Assembly: GCF_900103345.1 (NCBI RefSeq)
Contig: NZ_LT629702.1
Coordinates: forward strand, 1,426,001 to 1,490,000
DNA length: 64,000 bases
Reading direction: 5' to 3'
Origin: Pseudomonas azotoformans
GTDB taxonomy: Bacteria; Pseudomonadota; Gammaproteobacteria; Pseudomonadales; Pseudomonadaceae
The position numbers and the translations under genes were made by a program. Positions within the stretch are counted from its first letter, which is position 1, and each line of letters starts with the position of its first letter. A model generated the notes under the pieces. It had not been told where the DNA came from, searched no databases, and saw only the letters and a program-made list of their open reading frames with translations. Of this stretch, positions 36,465-46,331 are shown in pieces.

Positions 36465-37238
36465 TTATTTGTCTTTGAACTCCGGCGCCCGCTTGGCCAC
36501 AAACGCCGCCATGCCTTCCTTCTGATCCTGCGTGGCAAACGCCGCATGGAACACCCGGCGCTCAAAGCGCACGCCTTCCGACAGGCTCACTTCAAACGCA
36601 CGGTTCACGCTTTCCTTGACCATCATGCTGATCGGCACCGACTTGCCCGCAATCAGGGTGGCGACTTTCAGCGCTTCTTCCAGCAACTCATCGGCCGGCA
36701 CGATGCGTGCGACGATTCCGCAACGCTCCGCTTCCACTGCATCGATGAAGCGCCCGGTCAGGCACATTTCCATCGCCTTGGCTTTGCCCACCGCACGGGT
36801 CAGGCGTTGGGTGCCGCCCATGCCCGGCAGTACGCCGAGGTTGATTTCCGGCTGGCCGAACTTGGCGCCGTCACCGGCGAGGATGAAGTCGCACATCAGC
36901 GCCAGCTCGCAGCCGCCGCCCAGGGCAAAGCCGTTGACGGCGGCGATGATCGGCTTGCGGCGGTTGGCCACGCGGTCGCTATCGCTGAACAGGTCGTCGA
37001 GGTAGATCTGCGGGTAGGTCAGCTCGGCCATTTCCTTGATGTCGGCACCGGCGGCGAAGGCTTTTTTCGAGCCGGTCAATACGATGCAGCCGATTTCCGG
37101 GTTGGCCTCCAGGCCGTCCAGTGCCTGGTTCAGCTCGCTGACCAGTTGCGCATTCAGGGCGTTCAGGGCTTGCGGACGGTTGAGGGTAATCAGCCCGACG
37201 CGGCCCTGGACTTCGAGCAAAATGGTTTCGTAACTCAT
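36465..37238 (-). CDS. Enoyl-CoA hydratase (FadB1x-like)
   Basis: This is a 257-residue crotonase-family enzyme of standard length. It has [33 protein letters not shown] and [37 protein letters not shown] carries the two catalytic glutamates at about residues 114 and 134-144, and the C-terminal end is KRAPEFKDK. It hydrates 2-enoyl-CoA. It is the last gene of a four-gene minus-strand set (SDR dehydrogenase, thiolase, acyl-CoA dehydrogenase, hydratase) whose order resembles PP_2214-PP_2217 of P. putida, a set tied to isoleucine breakdown. Confidence 0.9.
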   Translation of the reverse strand: MSYETILLEVQGRVGLITLNRPQALNALNAQLVSELNQALDGLEANPEIGCIVLTGSKKAFAAGADIKEMAELTYPQIYLDDLFSDSDRVANRRKPIIAAVNGFALGGGCELALMCDFILAGDGAKFGQPEINLGVLPGMGGTQRLTRAVGKAKAMEMCLTGRFIDAVEAERCGIVARIVPADELLEEALKVATLIAGKSVPISMMVKESVNRAFEVSLSEGVRFERRVFHAAFATQDQKEGMAAFVAKRAPEFKDK

Positions 37239-37249
37239 GTATCGGCTCC

Positions 37250-38377
37250 TTAGAGATTGCGTGAGATGACCATGCGCTGGATATCGCTGGTGCCTTCGTA
37301 AATCTGGCAGACCCGCACGTCGCGGTAGATCCGCTCCAGTGGGAAGTCGCTCAGGTAACCGTAACCGCCCAGGGTTTGCAAGGCGGCCGAACAGACTTTC
37401 TCGGCCATTTCCGAAGCAAACAGCTTGGCCATCGAGGCTTCCACCAGTGCCGGCTTGCCGCTGTCGCGCAAGGCGGCGGCGTAATGCACCATCTGCCGGG
37501 CAACCGCGATTTGCGTGGCCATGTCCGCCAGGCGGAAAGCGACGGCCTGGTGCTCGATGAGTGGCTTGCCGAAGCTTTCGCGCTCGCGGGCGTAGTCGCG
37601 GGCTGCTTCAAAGGCGGCGCGGGCCATGCCCACCGATTGCGAGGCAATGCCTACGCGGCCACCTTCGAGGTTGGCCAGGGCAATCCTGTAGCCTTCGCCC
37701 TCCTCGCCCAGGCGGTTGGCGACAGGAACCTTCACGTCCTCAAACAGGATCTGGCAGGTATCGGAGGCATGCTGGCCGAGCTTGTCTTCAACGCGCGCCA
37801 CGCTGTAGCCCGGCGAGTCGGTCGGCACGATAAACGCGCTGATCCCGCGCTTGCCCGCCGCCGGGTCGGTCACGGCAAACACAATCACCACACCGGCGTT
37901 CTGCCCGGAGGTGATGAACTGTTTGCAGCCATTCAGCACGTAATGGTCGCCTTCAAGGCGTGCGCGGGTTTTCAGGCTACTGGCATCAGAGCCGGCCTGC
38001 GGCTCGGTCAATGCGAACGCGCCGAGCATGGTGCCACTGGCCAGGGGCTTGAGGAATTGCTCTTTCTGCTGGTCGTTACCAAACTTGAGGATCGGCACGC
38101 AGCCCACCGAGTTGTGCACGCTCATAATGGTCGAGCAGGCGCCGTCACCGGCGGCGATTTCTTCCAGCGCCATGGCGTAGGCCAGGTAGCCGGTGTCGCA
38201 ACCACCCCACTGTTCCGGCACCAGCATGCCGAAAAAGCCCAGCTCGGCCATCTCACCAATCGCTTCCTTGGGGAAGCGGTGCTCGCGATCCCACTCGGCA
38301 GCAAAGGGTTTCAGGCGCTCCTGGGCAAATTGCCGGGCAGCGTCGCTGATTTGCAGTTGTTCGTCATTGGGCAGCAT
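37250..38377 (-). CDS. Short/branched-chain acyl-CoA dehydrogenase
   Basis: The 375-residue FAD-dependent enzyme has [36 protein letters not shown] and [37 protein letters not shown] at the end holds the catalytic Glu near residue 362. It is the first oxidation step of the module, probably on 2-methylbutyryl-CoA or short straight chains. It lies 11 bases upstream of the hydratase gene and 9 bases after the thiolase gene, on the same strand. It is clearly a paralogue of the + strand acyl-CoA dehydrogenase at 35202. Confidence 0.9.
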   Translation of the reverse strand: MLPNDEQLQISDAARQFAQERLKPFAAEWDREHRFPKEAIGEMAELGFFGMLVPEQWGGCDTGYLAYAMALEEIAAGDGACSTIMSVHNSVGCVPILKFGNDQQKEQFLKPLASGTMLGAFALTEPQAGSDASSLKTRARLEGDHYVLNGCKQFITSGQNAGVVIVFAVTDPAAGKRGISAFIVPTDSPGYSVARVEDKLGQHASDTCQILFEDVKVPVANRLGEEGEGYRIALANLEGGRVGIASQSVGMARAAFEAARDYARERESFGKPLIEHQAVAFRLADMATQIAVARQMVHYAAALRDSGKPALVEASMAKLFASEMAEKVCSAALQTLGGYGYLSDFPLERIYRDVRVCQIYEGTSDIQRMVISRNL

Positions 38378-38386
38378 GGTGGTTCC

Positions 38387-39571
38387 TTAATACAGGCATT
38401 CGACGGCCATGGCCGTGGCTTCACCACCGCCGATGCAGATGGCGGCAACGCCACGCTTGAGGCCCTTCTGGCGCAGGGCCGAGAGCAAGGTCACCAGGAT
38501 CCGCGCACCGGAGGCACCGATCGGATGGCCCAGGGCGCAGGCACCGCCATGCACATTGACCTTGGCGTGGGGGATCTCCAGCTTGCTCATGGTCACCAGG
38601 CTGACCACGGCGAAGGCTTCGTTGATCTCGAACAGGTCGACCTCATCCAGATTCCAGCCGGTCTTGCTCATCAGCTTGCGAATCGCCCCCACCGGCGCTA
38701 CCGGGAACAGCCCCGGCTCATCGGCGAACGCCGCATGCCCGTGGATCACCGCCAAGGGCTTGAGGCCACGCTTTTGCGCCTCGGACTGGCGCATCAGCAA
38801 CAAGGCCGCCGCACCGTCGGAAATCGAACTGGCGTTGGCCGCTGTTACGGTGCCGCCTTCGCGGAAGGCCGGTTTCAGGCTGGTGATCTTGTCCAGCTTG
38901 GCCTTGGGTGGCTGTTCGTCATGCAGGATGGTTTTCTGCTCTTTGCCCACGGAGACCTGCACCGGGACGATTTCTGCGGCAAAGCTGCCATGGGTAATGG
39001 CTTCTTGCGCCCGGGTCAGCGAAGCGATGGCGAACGCATCCTGGGCCTCACGGGTAAACCCGTTGTGCAGGGCGCAGTCTTCGGCAAAGGTGCCCATCAG
39101 GCGGCCCTTGTCGTAGGCGTCTTCCAGGCCGTCGAGGAACATGTGATCAAGCACCTTGCCGTGGCCCATTCGGTAGCCGCTGCGCGCACGGTCGAGCAAA
39201 TACGGCGCGTTGGACATGCTTTCCATGCCACCGGCAATCACCACGTCGACGCTGCCGGCCAGCAGTGAATCATGGGCCAGGATCGCCGCCTCCATGCCCG
39301 AGCCGCACATCTTGTTGAGGGTGGTGCAGCGCGTGCCCTTGTCGAGCCCGGCACCCAGCGCGGCCTGACGTGCCGGCGCCTGGCCGAGGCCTGCAGGCAG
39401 TACGCAGCCGAACAAAACTTCATCCACGGCATCGGGGGCAATACCGGCACGCTCGACGGCTGCGCGAATCGCCGCGGCGCCCAGTTGTGGCGCGGTCAGG
39501 CCCTTGAGGTCGCCCTGGAACCCGCCCATGGGCGTACGTACGGCGCTGACGATAACGATAGGATCGGTCAT
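38387..39571 (-). CDS. Acetyl-CoA C-acetyltransferase (thiolase, FadAx-like)
   Basis: This is a 394-residue thiolase with all three catalytic motifs: LNKMCGSGMEAAILA with the nucleophilic Cys near residue 88, GGACALGHPIGASGARIL with the active His near 350, and AICIGGGEATAMAVE with the second Cys near 380. It cleaves 3-ketoacyl-CoA, in isoleucine breakdown 2-methylacetoacetyl-CoA, to acetyl-CoA and propionyl-CoA. It sits 12 bases after the SDR dehydrogenase gene. Confidence 0.92.
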   Translation of the reverse strand: MTDPIVIVSAVRTPMGGFQGDLKGLTAPQLGAAAIRAAVERAGIAPDAVDEVLFGCVLPAGLGQAPARQAALGAGLDKGTRCTTLNKMCGSGMEAAILAHDSLLAGSVDVVIAGGMESMSNAPYLLDRARSGYRMGHGKVLDHMFLDGLEDAYDKGRLMGTFAEDCALHNGFTREAQDAFAIASLTRAQEAITHGSFAAEIVPVQVSVGKEQKTILHDEQPPKAKLDKITSLKPAFREGGTVTAANASSISDGAAALLLMRQSEAQKRGLKPLAVIHGHAAFADEPGLFPVAPVGAIRKLMSKTGWNLDEVDLFEINEAFAVVSLVTMSKLEIPHAKVNVHGGACALGHPIGASGARILVTLLSALRQKGLKRGVAAICIGGGEATAMAVECLY

Positions 39572-39583
39572 GGCAAATCCTCC

Positions 39584-40351
39584 TTACTTGGCCGCCATGC
39601 GCAAGGCACCGTCAAGACGGATCACCTCGCCATTGAGCATGCTGTTTTCAATGATATGCCGCACCAGCGCGGCGTATTCGGCGGGTTTGCCCAGCCGTGG
39701 CGGGAACGGCACACCGGCGGCCAGGGAGTCGCGAACTTCAGGGGTCATGCCGGCCATCATCGGGGTTTCGAAGATGCCGGGGGCGATGGTCATTACACGA
39801 ATGCCAAAGCGCGCCAGCTCGCGTGCCGCAGGCAGCGTCAGGCTGGCAATGGCGCCCTTGGACGCGGCGTACGCCGCCTGGCCGATCTGCCCGTCAAATG
39901 CGGCCACCGACGCGGTATTGATGATCACGCCGCGCTCGCCGTCGGCGTTCGCCTCGGTCTCGGCGATGGCGGCGGCGGCCAGGCGCAGCAGGTTGAAGCT
40001 GCCGATCAGGTTGACGTTGATCACCTGGGCAAAGCTCGCCAACCCATGGGGGCCGTTCTTGCCGAGGATTTTCTCGCCACGCACTACACCGGCGCAGTTC
40101 ACCAGCCCATGCAAGCCGCCAAATGCCGCAAGCGTCGCCTGCACCGCCGCTTCGGCAGCCGCTTCCTGGCTGATATCCGCGACGCAGCTGCGGGCGTTGT
40201 CGCCAAGCTGTTGGGCCTTGGCCGCCACCGCATCGGCATTCAGGTCCACCAGCATGACCTTGGCACCGGCGCCAATCAGCATCTCGGCAGTCGCCGCGCC
40301 GAGGCCTGATGCGCCGCCGCTGACCAGGAAGCTCTTGTTTTCAATCTGCAT
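39584..40351 (-). CDS. 3-hydroxyacyl-CoA dehydrogenase type II (HSD10-like SDR)
   Basis: This is a 255-residue SDR with [15 protein letters not shown] at residues 10-24, DLNADA after the second strand (Asp favours NAD), [10 protein letters not shown], and [22 protein letters not shown] with the Ser, Tyr and Lys. [10 protein letters not shown] and the [12 protein letters not shown] ending match the HSD10/HADH2 type that oxidises 2-methyl-3-hydroxybutyryl-CoA. ATG 40351 is used because it starts at the conserved [13 protein letters not shown]; the open frame before it reads as non-coding. It is the first gene of the four-gene set. Confidence 0.9.
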   Translation of the reverse strand: MQIENKSFLVSGGASGLGAATAEMLIGAGAKVMLVDLNADAVAAKAQQLGDNARSCVADISQEAAAEAAVQATLAAFGGLHGLVNCAGVVRGEKILGKNGPHGLASFAQVINVNLIGSFNLLRLAAAAIAETEANADGERGVIINTASVAAFDGQIGQAAYAASKGAIASLTLPAARELARFGIRVMTIAPGIFETPMMAGMTPEVRDSLAAGVPFPPRLGKPAEYAALVRHIIENSMLNGEVIRLDGALRMAAK

Positions 40352-40549
40352 TGTTGTTTCCTTGAACGGTGCGAATTGTCGGAATAGTCGCCCCGCAGCC
40401 GCCACGCGGCAATGGTCAAAGCCTTCAACCTGCCTGACTGTTTTGGCCAGTCATCGACCCCACCGATCAGCCGGTCGGCCCAAGCGATTGGACGCTGGCG
40501 ACGCTTGCTTCTAACCTGATGGTCTGCGCCACCAAAGAAGTCCCCCTGC

Positions 40550-41443
40550 ATGATAGTCCGCCCCAAACCCAACCTCTTCGGCATCCTGTTTTCACTCAAG
40601 GGTTCGATTGCCAAGCGTATCGCCCTGCGCAGCCTGCTGGTCACGCTGCTCGCCTCGGTGATCGTGCTGGTGGAAACCCTGCACCCGGCGTACTTCTCCA
40701 AGGTCAACGCCACGCCGTTCACCTTGCTCGGGCTGTCGTTGTCGATCTTCATGAGTTTTCGCAACAACGCCTGCTATGACCGCTGGTGGGAAGGCCGCAA
40801 GCAATTGGGCCAGATGGTCATCGAAGTGCGCTCGCTGATCCGCGAAACCCAGGTACTCAGTGATCTGGCCGAGCGTACGGGCCTGCTGCGCAGCCTGTGC
40901 GGATTTGCCCACGGCCTGGTCGCACGCTTGCGCCATGAGGATGAAGCTCGGGCCATCAAGCCGTGGAGCACGTTCCAGGCCCATCACCCGAATCTCCCGG
41001 ACAGCCTGCTGCAACAGCTGGGCGCGCGGTTTTCGGTGCTGGCCGAGCAAGGTGTGATCAGCGAGTGGCGCTACACCCAATGGGAAACCCGACTGGTGAG
41101 CCTCAGCCAGGTGCAGGCGTCCTGCGAGCGCATCAAGAGCACGCCGCTGCCCTTCCCCTACACCCTGCTGCTGCATCGCACCATTTACCTGTTCTGCATT
41201 TTGCTGCCGTTTGCCATGGCCGAGCCGCTGGGCTGGTTGACGCCAGTGTTCACCGCCATTGTCAGCTACACGTTCTTCGGCCTTGATGAAATCGGCGATG
41301 ACCTGGAGGACCCGTTCGGTTTTGACGAGAACGACCTGCCCTGCAATGCCCTCCTGCGCACCCTGGAACGCGAAGTATTGGCGGCGCTCGGCGAAACCGA
41401 GTTGCCGCCGCCTCTGGAACCGCTGGACTACGTGCTCACCTGA
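40550..41443 (+). CDS. Bestrophin-family (RFP-TM, UPF0187) membrane channel protein
   Basis: This is a 297-residue protein with membrane segments at about residues 27-45, 57-73, 208-227 and 230-247. Bestrophin hallmarks are present: FTLLGLSLSIFMSFRNNACYDRWWEGRKQLG after the second segment, and FGLDEIGDDLEDPFGFDENDLP near 250-270, equivalent to the acidic calcium-clasp region. Bacterial homologues form pentameric ion channels, and a Klebsiella member is cation-selective. Role here is unknown. It stands alone, divergent from the beta-oxidation set. Confidence 0.88.
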   Translation: MIVRPKPNLFGILFSLKGSIAKRIALRSLLVTLLASVIVLVETLHPAYFSKVNATPFTLLGLSLSIFMSFRNNACYDRWWEGRKQLGQMVIEVRSLIRETQVLSDLAERTGLLRSLCGFAHGLVARLRHEDEARAIKPWSTFQAHHPNLPDSLLQQLGARFSVLAEQGVISEWRYTQWETRLVSLSQVQASCERIKSTPLPFPYTLLLHRTIYLFCILLPFAMAEPLGWLTPVFTAIVSYTFFGLDEIGDDLEDPFGFDENDLPCNALLRTLEREVLAALGETELPPPLEPLDYVLT

Positions 41444-41513
41444 CGCGGGTTTGACACCCGCCGTGGTCTGACCGAAGCTGACGGCTTTGCTGCCCTCGCT
41501 TTCGGACGCCTGC

Positions 41514-42572
41514 ATGTCAAAGTCACGCCGTTATTCCATCGTCGGCCTGTGCGCCCTGCTGTTGATTGTACTGATCACCTGGTATTTCTCCCGCGCCACC
41601 CCGGTAGCCGTACCGGCGGCCATCGCCCACGGGTATTCAAAAGCCTTGAAACAGGCGCGCAACGGTGAGCCCGGAGCGGCACGCGTGCTGTACCAGCAAC
41701 TGGGTCGACCGGATTTATCACCCGAGCGTCGCGCTGCGTTGCATGCCGAACTGCCCAACTACCCCAGCCCCCAGGCCCTGAAGCTGGCAGACAAGGATCT
41801 GGCCAGCGAATCACCGCGGGTACGCGAGGCCGCCATCCACAGCATTGTCGGCCTGGTGCCAACCGGCCAACGCACGCTGCTGCTCGGCCCAGTGCTGGAT
41901 GACCCCGAGCAGGACGTGCGGTTTGCCGCCGCCAACGCCTTGCTTGGCCTGTCGCCCGACACCCTGGGCCTGTACTTCGGGCCGTTGCAGCAGGTGCTGG
42001 ATGAGTTCGTGAAAAAGCTCAAGGCCCAGCCCGAAACGGCCGAAGGCTGGATTCAACTGGCGCGCCTGTATATCCACAGCGCCCTGTTACCGGAGGCGCA
42101 AAACGCCCTCGAACAGGCCATGCGCCTGCAACCGGATAACCTGCAAGCGGTGGTCGCGCAGATCGAGTTGCTGGACAAACAAGGCAAGACCGAGGAGTCG
42201 CGCCAACTGTTGGCGCGCCAATTGGCCGCGCATCCGGAGTCAGCCTACCTGCAACATGCGCTGGGCATGTGGCTGCTGCATCATGGCGAACGTCCGTACG
42301 CCCTGCTCGGCCTGTCCAAGGCGGTAGAACTGGAGCCGGATAATCAGGATTACCGCTACGACCTCGCTACCACGCTGCATGCGCAAGAGGAACTGGAGGC
42401 TGCGCAACGCCAGTTGGAAGAAATCATCCAACGCCACCCGGCCAATCGCAAAGCCAGGGTATTGCTGGTCAATTATTGGAAAGAAAGCGGCCAGTTGCAG
42501 AACGTTCAGGTCCTGCTCGCGCAACTCGAACAACAGAATCCGGACGACCCTGCATTGCAGCAGGGCCTGTAG
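41514..42572 (+). CDS. Membrane-anchored TPR protein
   Basis: This 352-residue protein has an N-terminal membrane anchor at residues about 8-24 (SIVGLCALLLIVLITWYF). A HEAT-like segment follows (LASESPRVREAAIHSIVGL, DPEQDVRFAAANALLGL) at about 95-150. Then come four or five TPR-like units from residue 170 (EGWIQLARLYIHSALLPEAQ, NLQAVVAQIELLDKQG, DYRYDLATTLHAQEEL). It is probably a periplasmic scaffold; the partner is unknown. I chose ATG 41514, directly before the basic N-terminus and anchor; the frame is open for nine more codons. Confidence 0.72.
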   Translation: MSKSRRYSIVGLCALLLIVLITWYFSRATPVAVPAAIAHGYSKALKQARNGEPGAARVLYQQLGRPDLSPERRAALHAELPNYPSPQALKLADKDLASESPRVREAAIHSIVGLVPTGQRTLLLGPVLDDPEQDVRFAAANALLGLSPDTLGLYFGPLQQVLDEFVKKLKAQPETAEGWIQLARLYIHSALLPEAQNALEQAMRLQPDNLQAVVAQIELLDKQGKTEESRQLLARQLAAHPESAYLQHALGMWLLHHGERPYALLGLSKAVELEPDNQDYRYDLATTLHAQEELEAAQRQLEEIIQRHPANRKARVLLVNYWKESGQLQNVQVLLAQLEQQNPDDPALQQGL

Positions 42573-42677
42573 GCCGACTTAGAATTGTTGAACCGCCGCA
42601 AAGCGCTACGGTCAAGAGAATATGGCGCGTCCACATGGGCGCGCATCCTCTACTCGTATGTGACCTGAGGGAACTTC

Positions 42678-44180
42678 TTGTCTACATCCAAAGCGCAATT
42701 ATCCGAAAAAGCGGTCATCGGCATTGAAGGTCTTGATGACATTCTTGCCGGAGGGCTCTCGCGCAGCCACCTGTTCCTGCTGGAAGGTGAGCCCGGCACC
42801 GGTAAAACCACGGTCGCCCTGCATTTCCTGCAGGCTGGCGCCCGCAACGGCGAGCGATCGCTGTACATCACCCTGTCGGAAACCGAACGCGAATTACGGC
42901 AAGGCGCCAAGTCCCACGGCTGGGACCTGGATGAGAACATTCATATCTTCGAACTGACGCCACCGGAGAGTCTGCTCAACGCTGACCACCAGCAGAGCCT
43001 GCTGTACTCCTCCGACCTCGAACTGGGCGAAGCCACACGACAAATCTTCGAAGTGGTGGAACGGGTCAAGCCCACCCGGGTAGTGATCGACAGCCTCTCG
43101 GAAATCCGCCTGCTTGCGCAAAGCTCCCTGCGTTATCGCCGGCAGATCCTGGCGATCAAACACTATTTTGTGCGCTACGACGCTACTGTCCTGCTGCTGG
43201 ACGACTTGACCACCGAGTCCCTCGACAAGACCGTGCACAGTGTGGCCCATGGTGTTATCCGCCTCGAAGAGCTGACCCCCAACTACGGCGCCGAACGCCG
43301 GCGTGTACGGGTGGTGAAGTACCGCGGCCAGAAATACCGTGGCGGCTTCCACGACTTCACCATCATGCAGGACGGCGTCCATGTGTTCCCGCGCCTGGTG
43401 GCGGCTGAGCATCGCGGCGGCTATCAACGCGATACTTTGAGCAGTGGCATCAAGGAATTGGACGCCCTCATGGGCGGCGGCGTCGAGACCGGCTCCAGCA
43501 GTCTGATCCTCGGCCCGGCCGGTACCGGCAAATCGTTGATCTCGATGATTTTCGCCGCCGCCGCCGTGGCACGGGGTGAGAAAGCCGCGCTGTTTATCTT
43601 CGATGAAGAGCTGGGTCTGTTGTTCGAACGCATGAAGAACATGGGTATCGACCTGGCGGCCCTGCAGGAAACCGGTAACTTGCTGATCGAACAGGTTGAT
43701 GCTGCCGAGCTGTCGCCGGGCGAGTTTTCACATCGGGTGCGACGCTGCGTGGATGAGCGCGGGATCAAGACCGTGGTCATCGACAGTATCAACGGCTACC
43801 AGGCGGCCATGCCCGAAGAAAACGCGTTGATCCTGCACATGCACGAGTTACTGCTGTACCTCAACCGCCGGGGCGCGGCGACGTTCATGACCGTCGCGCA
43901 ACACGGACTGGTCGGCGATATGCAGACCCCCGTCGACATCACTTACCTGGCGGATACTGTCATTCTGCTGCGTTACTTCGAGGCATTGGGCAAGGTGCGC
44001 CGGGCGATTTCAATCATCAAGAAACGCACCGGCTCCCATGAGGCCACTATTCGCGAATACCGGATCGGCAGCCAGGGCATGACCGTCGGCGAACCGCTGG
44101 ATAACTTCCAGGGCGTACTGCGCGGCATCCCGACCTACATGGGCGCCGGCTCGCCCCTACTCAAGGATGAGGACGCGTGA
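42678..44180 (+). CDS. KaiC-like double RecA-type ATPase
   Basis: This is a 500-residue two-domain ATPase. Domain CI has GEPGTGKTTVALHFL at about residues 37-51 and domain CII has GPAGTGKSLISMIF near 280. The catalytic glutamate areas are ITLSETERELR in CI and FIFDEELGLLFERM in CII. At the position of the cyanobacterial KaiC phosphosites Ser431-Thr432 I read Thr-Tyr (VDITYLADTVIL). The start is TTG 42678 with GAGGG 6 bases upstream. The stop overlaps the start of a hybrid histidine kinase gene (GTGA). No kaiB is nearby, so this is a signalling KaiC of the proteobacterial type, perhaps linked to stress or light responses. Confidence 0.88.
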   Translation: MSTSKAQLSEKAVIGIEGLDDILAGGLSRSHLFLLEGEPGTGKTTVALHFLQAGARNGERSLYITLSETERELRQGAKSHGWDLDENIHIFELTPPESLLNADHQQSLLYSSDLELGEATRQIFEVVERVKPTRVVIDSLSEIRLLAQSSLRYRRQILAIKHYFVRYDATVLLLDDLTTESLDKTVHSVAHGVIRLEELTPNYGAERRRVRVVKYRGQKYRGGFHDFTIMQDGVHVFPRLVAAEHRGGYQRDTLSSGIKELDALMGGGVETGSSSLILGPAGTGKSLISMIFAAAAVARGEKAALFIFDEELGLLFERMKNMGIDLAALQETGNLLIEQVDAAELSPGEFSHRVRRCVDERGIKTVVIDSINGYQAAMPEENALILHMHELLLYLNRRGAATFMTVAQHGLVGDMQTPVDITYLADTVILLRYFEALGKVRRAISIIKKRTGSHEATIREYRIGSQGMTVGEPLDNFQGVLRGIPTYMGAGSPLLKDEDA

Positions 44181-45847
44181 CGGGCCTCTCTCCAGTGTCC
44201 GAGCGGGCAATTGTATTGGCGCCGATGGGCCGTGACGGCTCGTTGGCGCTGATGATGCTTAACGAAGCAGGCTACAGCGGCATCGTCGCCAGCAACCTGG
44301 GGGCCTTGTGCGAGGCGCTGGAAGACGGTGCCGGGCTGCTGATCATTGCCGCGGAGGCTCTGCGCGGGGTGGACCTGGAACCATTGCTGGAGTACCTGCA
44401 TCAACAGCCGGCATGGTCGGATCTACCCATCGTACTGATGACCCACCATGGCGGCAGCGAGCAGAATGGCTCATCCCACCTGAGCGGCATGCTCGGCAAC
44501 GTGACCTTCCTGGAGCGGCCGTTCCATCCGGTGACCCTGATCAGCCTGGTCAGCGCCGCCCTGCGCGGCCGCCGCCGGCAATACGAAGCCCGCGACCGCC
44601 TGATCGATCTCAGCGAAAGTGAACTGCGCCTGCAACGCACGCTGGAAACTCTTGAACAGCAAGTCGAGGAACGTACCGCCCAACTGCGCAGCAACGAAGA
44701 GGCACTGCGCCAATCACAGAAAATGGAAGCGGTCGGCCAGTTGACCGGCGGTATCGCCCATGACTTCAACAATATGCTCACCGGCATCATCGGCAGCCTG
44801 GAGCTGCTGCGCAGGCGTGTGTCCCGAGGCAAGTTGGACGATCTCGACAGCCTGATTGACCTGGGCGTGACTTCGGCCAACCGGGCCGCCGGCCTCACCC
44901 ACCGCCTGCTGGCTTTTTCCCGCCGCCAATCCCTCGATTCCAAACCCGTGGAGATCAACCGACTGGTGACCTCGATGGGCGAACTGTTGCAACGCAGCAT
45001 CAACGAAAGCATCCACCTGGACATGCGCCTGGCGGACGCCCTATGGACGGCCGAGGCCGATCCCAACCAGTTGGAAAGCGCCCTGCTCAATCTGGTCATC
45101 AATGCCCGCGACGCCATGCCCGGTGGTGGCAGCCTGTCCGTGGAGACCACCAACCGTCACCTCGACAGCGTGTTCACCGCCGCCTACGGCACCTTGAAAC
45201 CGGGTGACTATGTTGAGTTGAGCGTCAGCGACACCGGCTGTGGCATCCCGGAAAACGTGATGGGCCGCGTGTTCGACCCGTTTTTCACCACCAAGCCCAT
45301 CGGCCAGGGTACGGGCCTTGGGCTTTCGATGATCTATGGCTTTGCCCGCCAGTCCCATGGGCATGTGACCATCCACAGTGAAGTGGGAAAAGGCACCACG
45401 GTGAGCCTGTTCCTGCCACGGTTTGTCGGTGAGGTTGTCGCCGATGCCGTGGTGGATCCGGCGTTGCTGCCGTTCGCCAATGCCGGTGAAACCGTGCTGA
45501 TCGTCGAAGACGACCCCGCCGTGCGGGTGCTGGTCAGCGCGGTGCTCAAGGAGTTGGGCTATGGGTTTGTGGAAGCTGTCGACGCCAATACCGCCGTGCC
45601 TATTATCGAGTCGGAACAGCGCATCGACCTGATGATCAGCGACGTTGGCCTGCCCGGTATGAATGGTCGTCAATTGGCGGAAATCGGCAGACAGATCCGC
45701 CCCGAACTGAAGGTGCTTTTTATCACGGGGTATGCCGAACATGCGGCGGTGCGGGGCGGGTTCCTGGACCCGGGTATGCAACTGATTACCAAGCCGTTCA
45801 CTTTCGATCTGTTGACGGCAAAAGTACGGGAAATGATCAGGGATTAG
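44177..45847 (+). CDS. Hybrid histidine kinase paired with the KaiC-like ATPase
   Basis: The 556-residue soluble kinase has an N-terminal receiver-like domain of about 125 residues that lacks the usual phosphorylatable Asp pattern. A coiled coil follows (LRLQRTLETLEQQVEERTAQ). The H-box GGIAHDFNNMLTG has His195. The ATPase domain contains NLVINARDAMP, DTGCGIP and GTGLGLSM. The C-terminal receiver (VLIVEDDPAVRVLV) has Asp489 in SDVGLPGMNG and a KPF motif. It starts at GTG inside the stop of the KaiC-like gene, so the two are translationally coupled and very likely act together. Confidence 0.88.
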   Translation: MTGLSPVSERAIVLAPMGRDGSLALMMLNEAGYSGIVASNLGALCEALEDGAGLLIIAAEALRGVDLEPLLEYLHQQPAWSDLPIVLMTHHGGSEQNGSSHLSGMLGNVTFLERPFHPVTLISLVSAALRGRRRQYEARDRLIDLSESELRLQRTLETLEQQVEERTAQLRSNEEALRQSQKMEAVGQLTGGIAHDFNNMLTGIIGSLELLRRRVSRGKLDDLDSLIDLGVTSANRAAGLTHRLLAFSRRQSLDSKPVEINRLVTSMGELLQRSINESIHLDMRLADALWTAEADPNQLESALLNLVINARDAMPGGGSLSVETTNRHLDSVFTAAYGTLKPGDYVELSVSDTGCGIPENVMGRVFDPFFTTKPIGQGTGLGLSMIYGFARQSHGHVTIHSEVGKGTTVSLFLPRFVGEVVADAVVDPALLPFANAGETVLIVEDDPAVRVLVSAVLKELGYGFVEAVDANTAVPIIESEQRIDLMISDVGLPGMNGRQLAEIGRQIRPELKVLFITGYAEHAAVRGGFLDPGMQLITKPFTFDLLTAKVREMIRD

Positions 45848-45866
45848 GGCTGCAAGGAAGCAGCCC
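45847..45866. terminator. Hairpin between convergent signalling genes
   Basis: GGGCTGC (45847-45853) pairs with GCAGCCC (45860-45866) around AAGGAA. It overlaps the last base of the hybrid kinase stop and faces the end of the receiver gene at 45876. It is probably a weak bidirectional terminator. Confidence 0.5.
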
Positions 45867-45875
45867 TTCAGCGTT

Positions 45876-46253
45876 TCACGCCAGCAACCGCTGGATATGC
45901 TCTTGCAGCGTATCCAGATCAAACGGCTTGGCCAGGATCGGCGCGTTGCGCGTAATCGGGCTGTTGCAGTCGAGGATTTCCTGCGGGTATCCGCTGATAA
46001 AGATCACCTTCAGCTCCGGCCGCAACAGCAGCGCTGGCTCGGCGATCTGCACACCAGAGATCCCTCCCGGCAAGCGGTAATCGGTGACCATCAGGTCCAG
46101 GTGAGGCTTGGTGGCCAGGATTTCGAAGGCCTGCTCCCCATCAATCGCCTTTAACACCCGATAGCCCAGGCCGGCCAGGTATTCACCCAGCACAAACATA
46201 ATGGATTCGTCGTCCTCGACGATCAGAACGACATCTTGTGCATCTTCACTCAT
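45876..46253 (-). CDS. Single-domain response regulator
   Basis: This is a 125-residue CheY-type receiver: VVLIVEDDESIMFVLGEYL with the acidic pair, LDLMVTDYRLPGGISG with the phospho-acceptor Asp near residue 58, FISGYPQ and the Lys in LAKPFDLDTL. No output domain is present, so it signals by protein contact or as a phosphate sink. ATG 46253 is preferred, because the frame before it adds only ten unlikely residues. It is the last gene of a five-gene minus-strand cluster with kinases and CheB/CheR homologues. Confidence 0.85.
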   Translation of the reverse strand: MSEDAQDVVLIVEDDESIMFVLGEYLAGLGYRVLKAIDGEQAFEILATKPHLDLMVTDYRLPGGISGVQIAEPALLLRPELKVIFISGYPQEILDCNSPITRNAPILAKPFDLDTLQEHIQRLLA

Positions 46254-46331
46254 GGGAAGCCTTTGTCCGGTCAATAGCTGCAATTACGACCATGGGGTCA
46301 CGCAGAGGTTGCGTCGAGGTGACGATTGAAT

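Noticed and set aside
37376..39268. Open frame of 630 codons on the + strand
   Set aside because: Antisense to the acyl-CoA dehydrogenase and thiolase genes, both with complete catalytic motifs.
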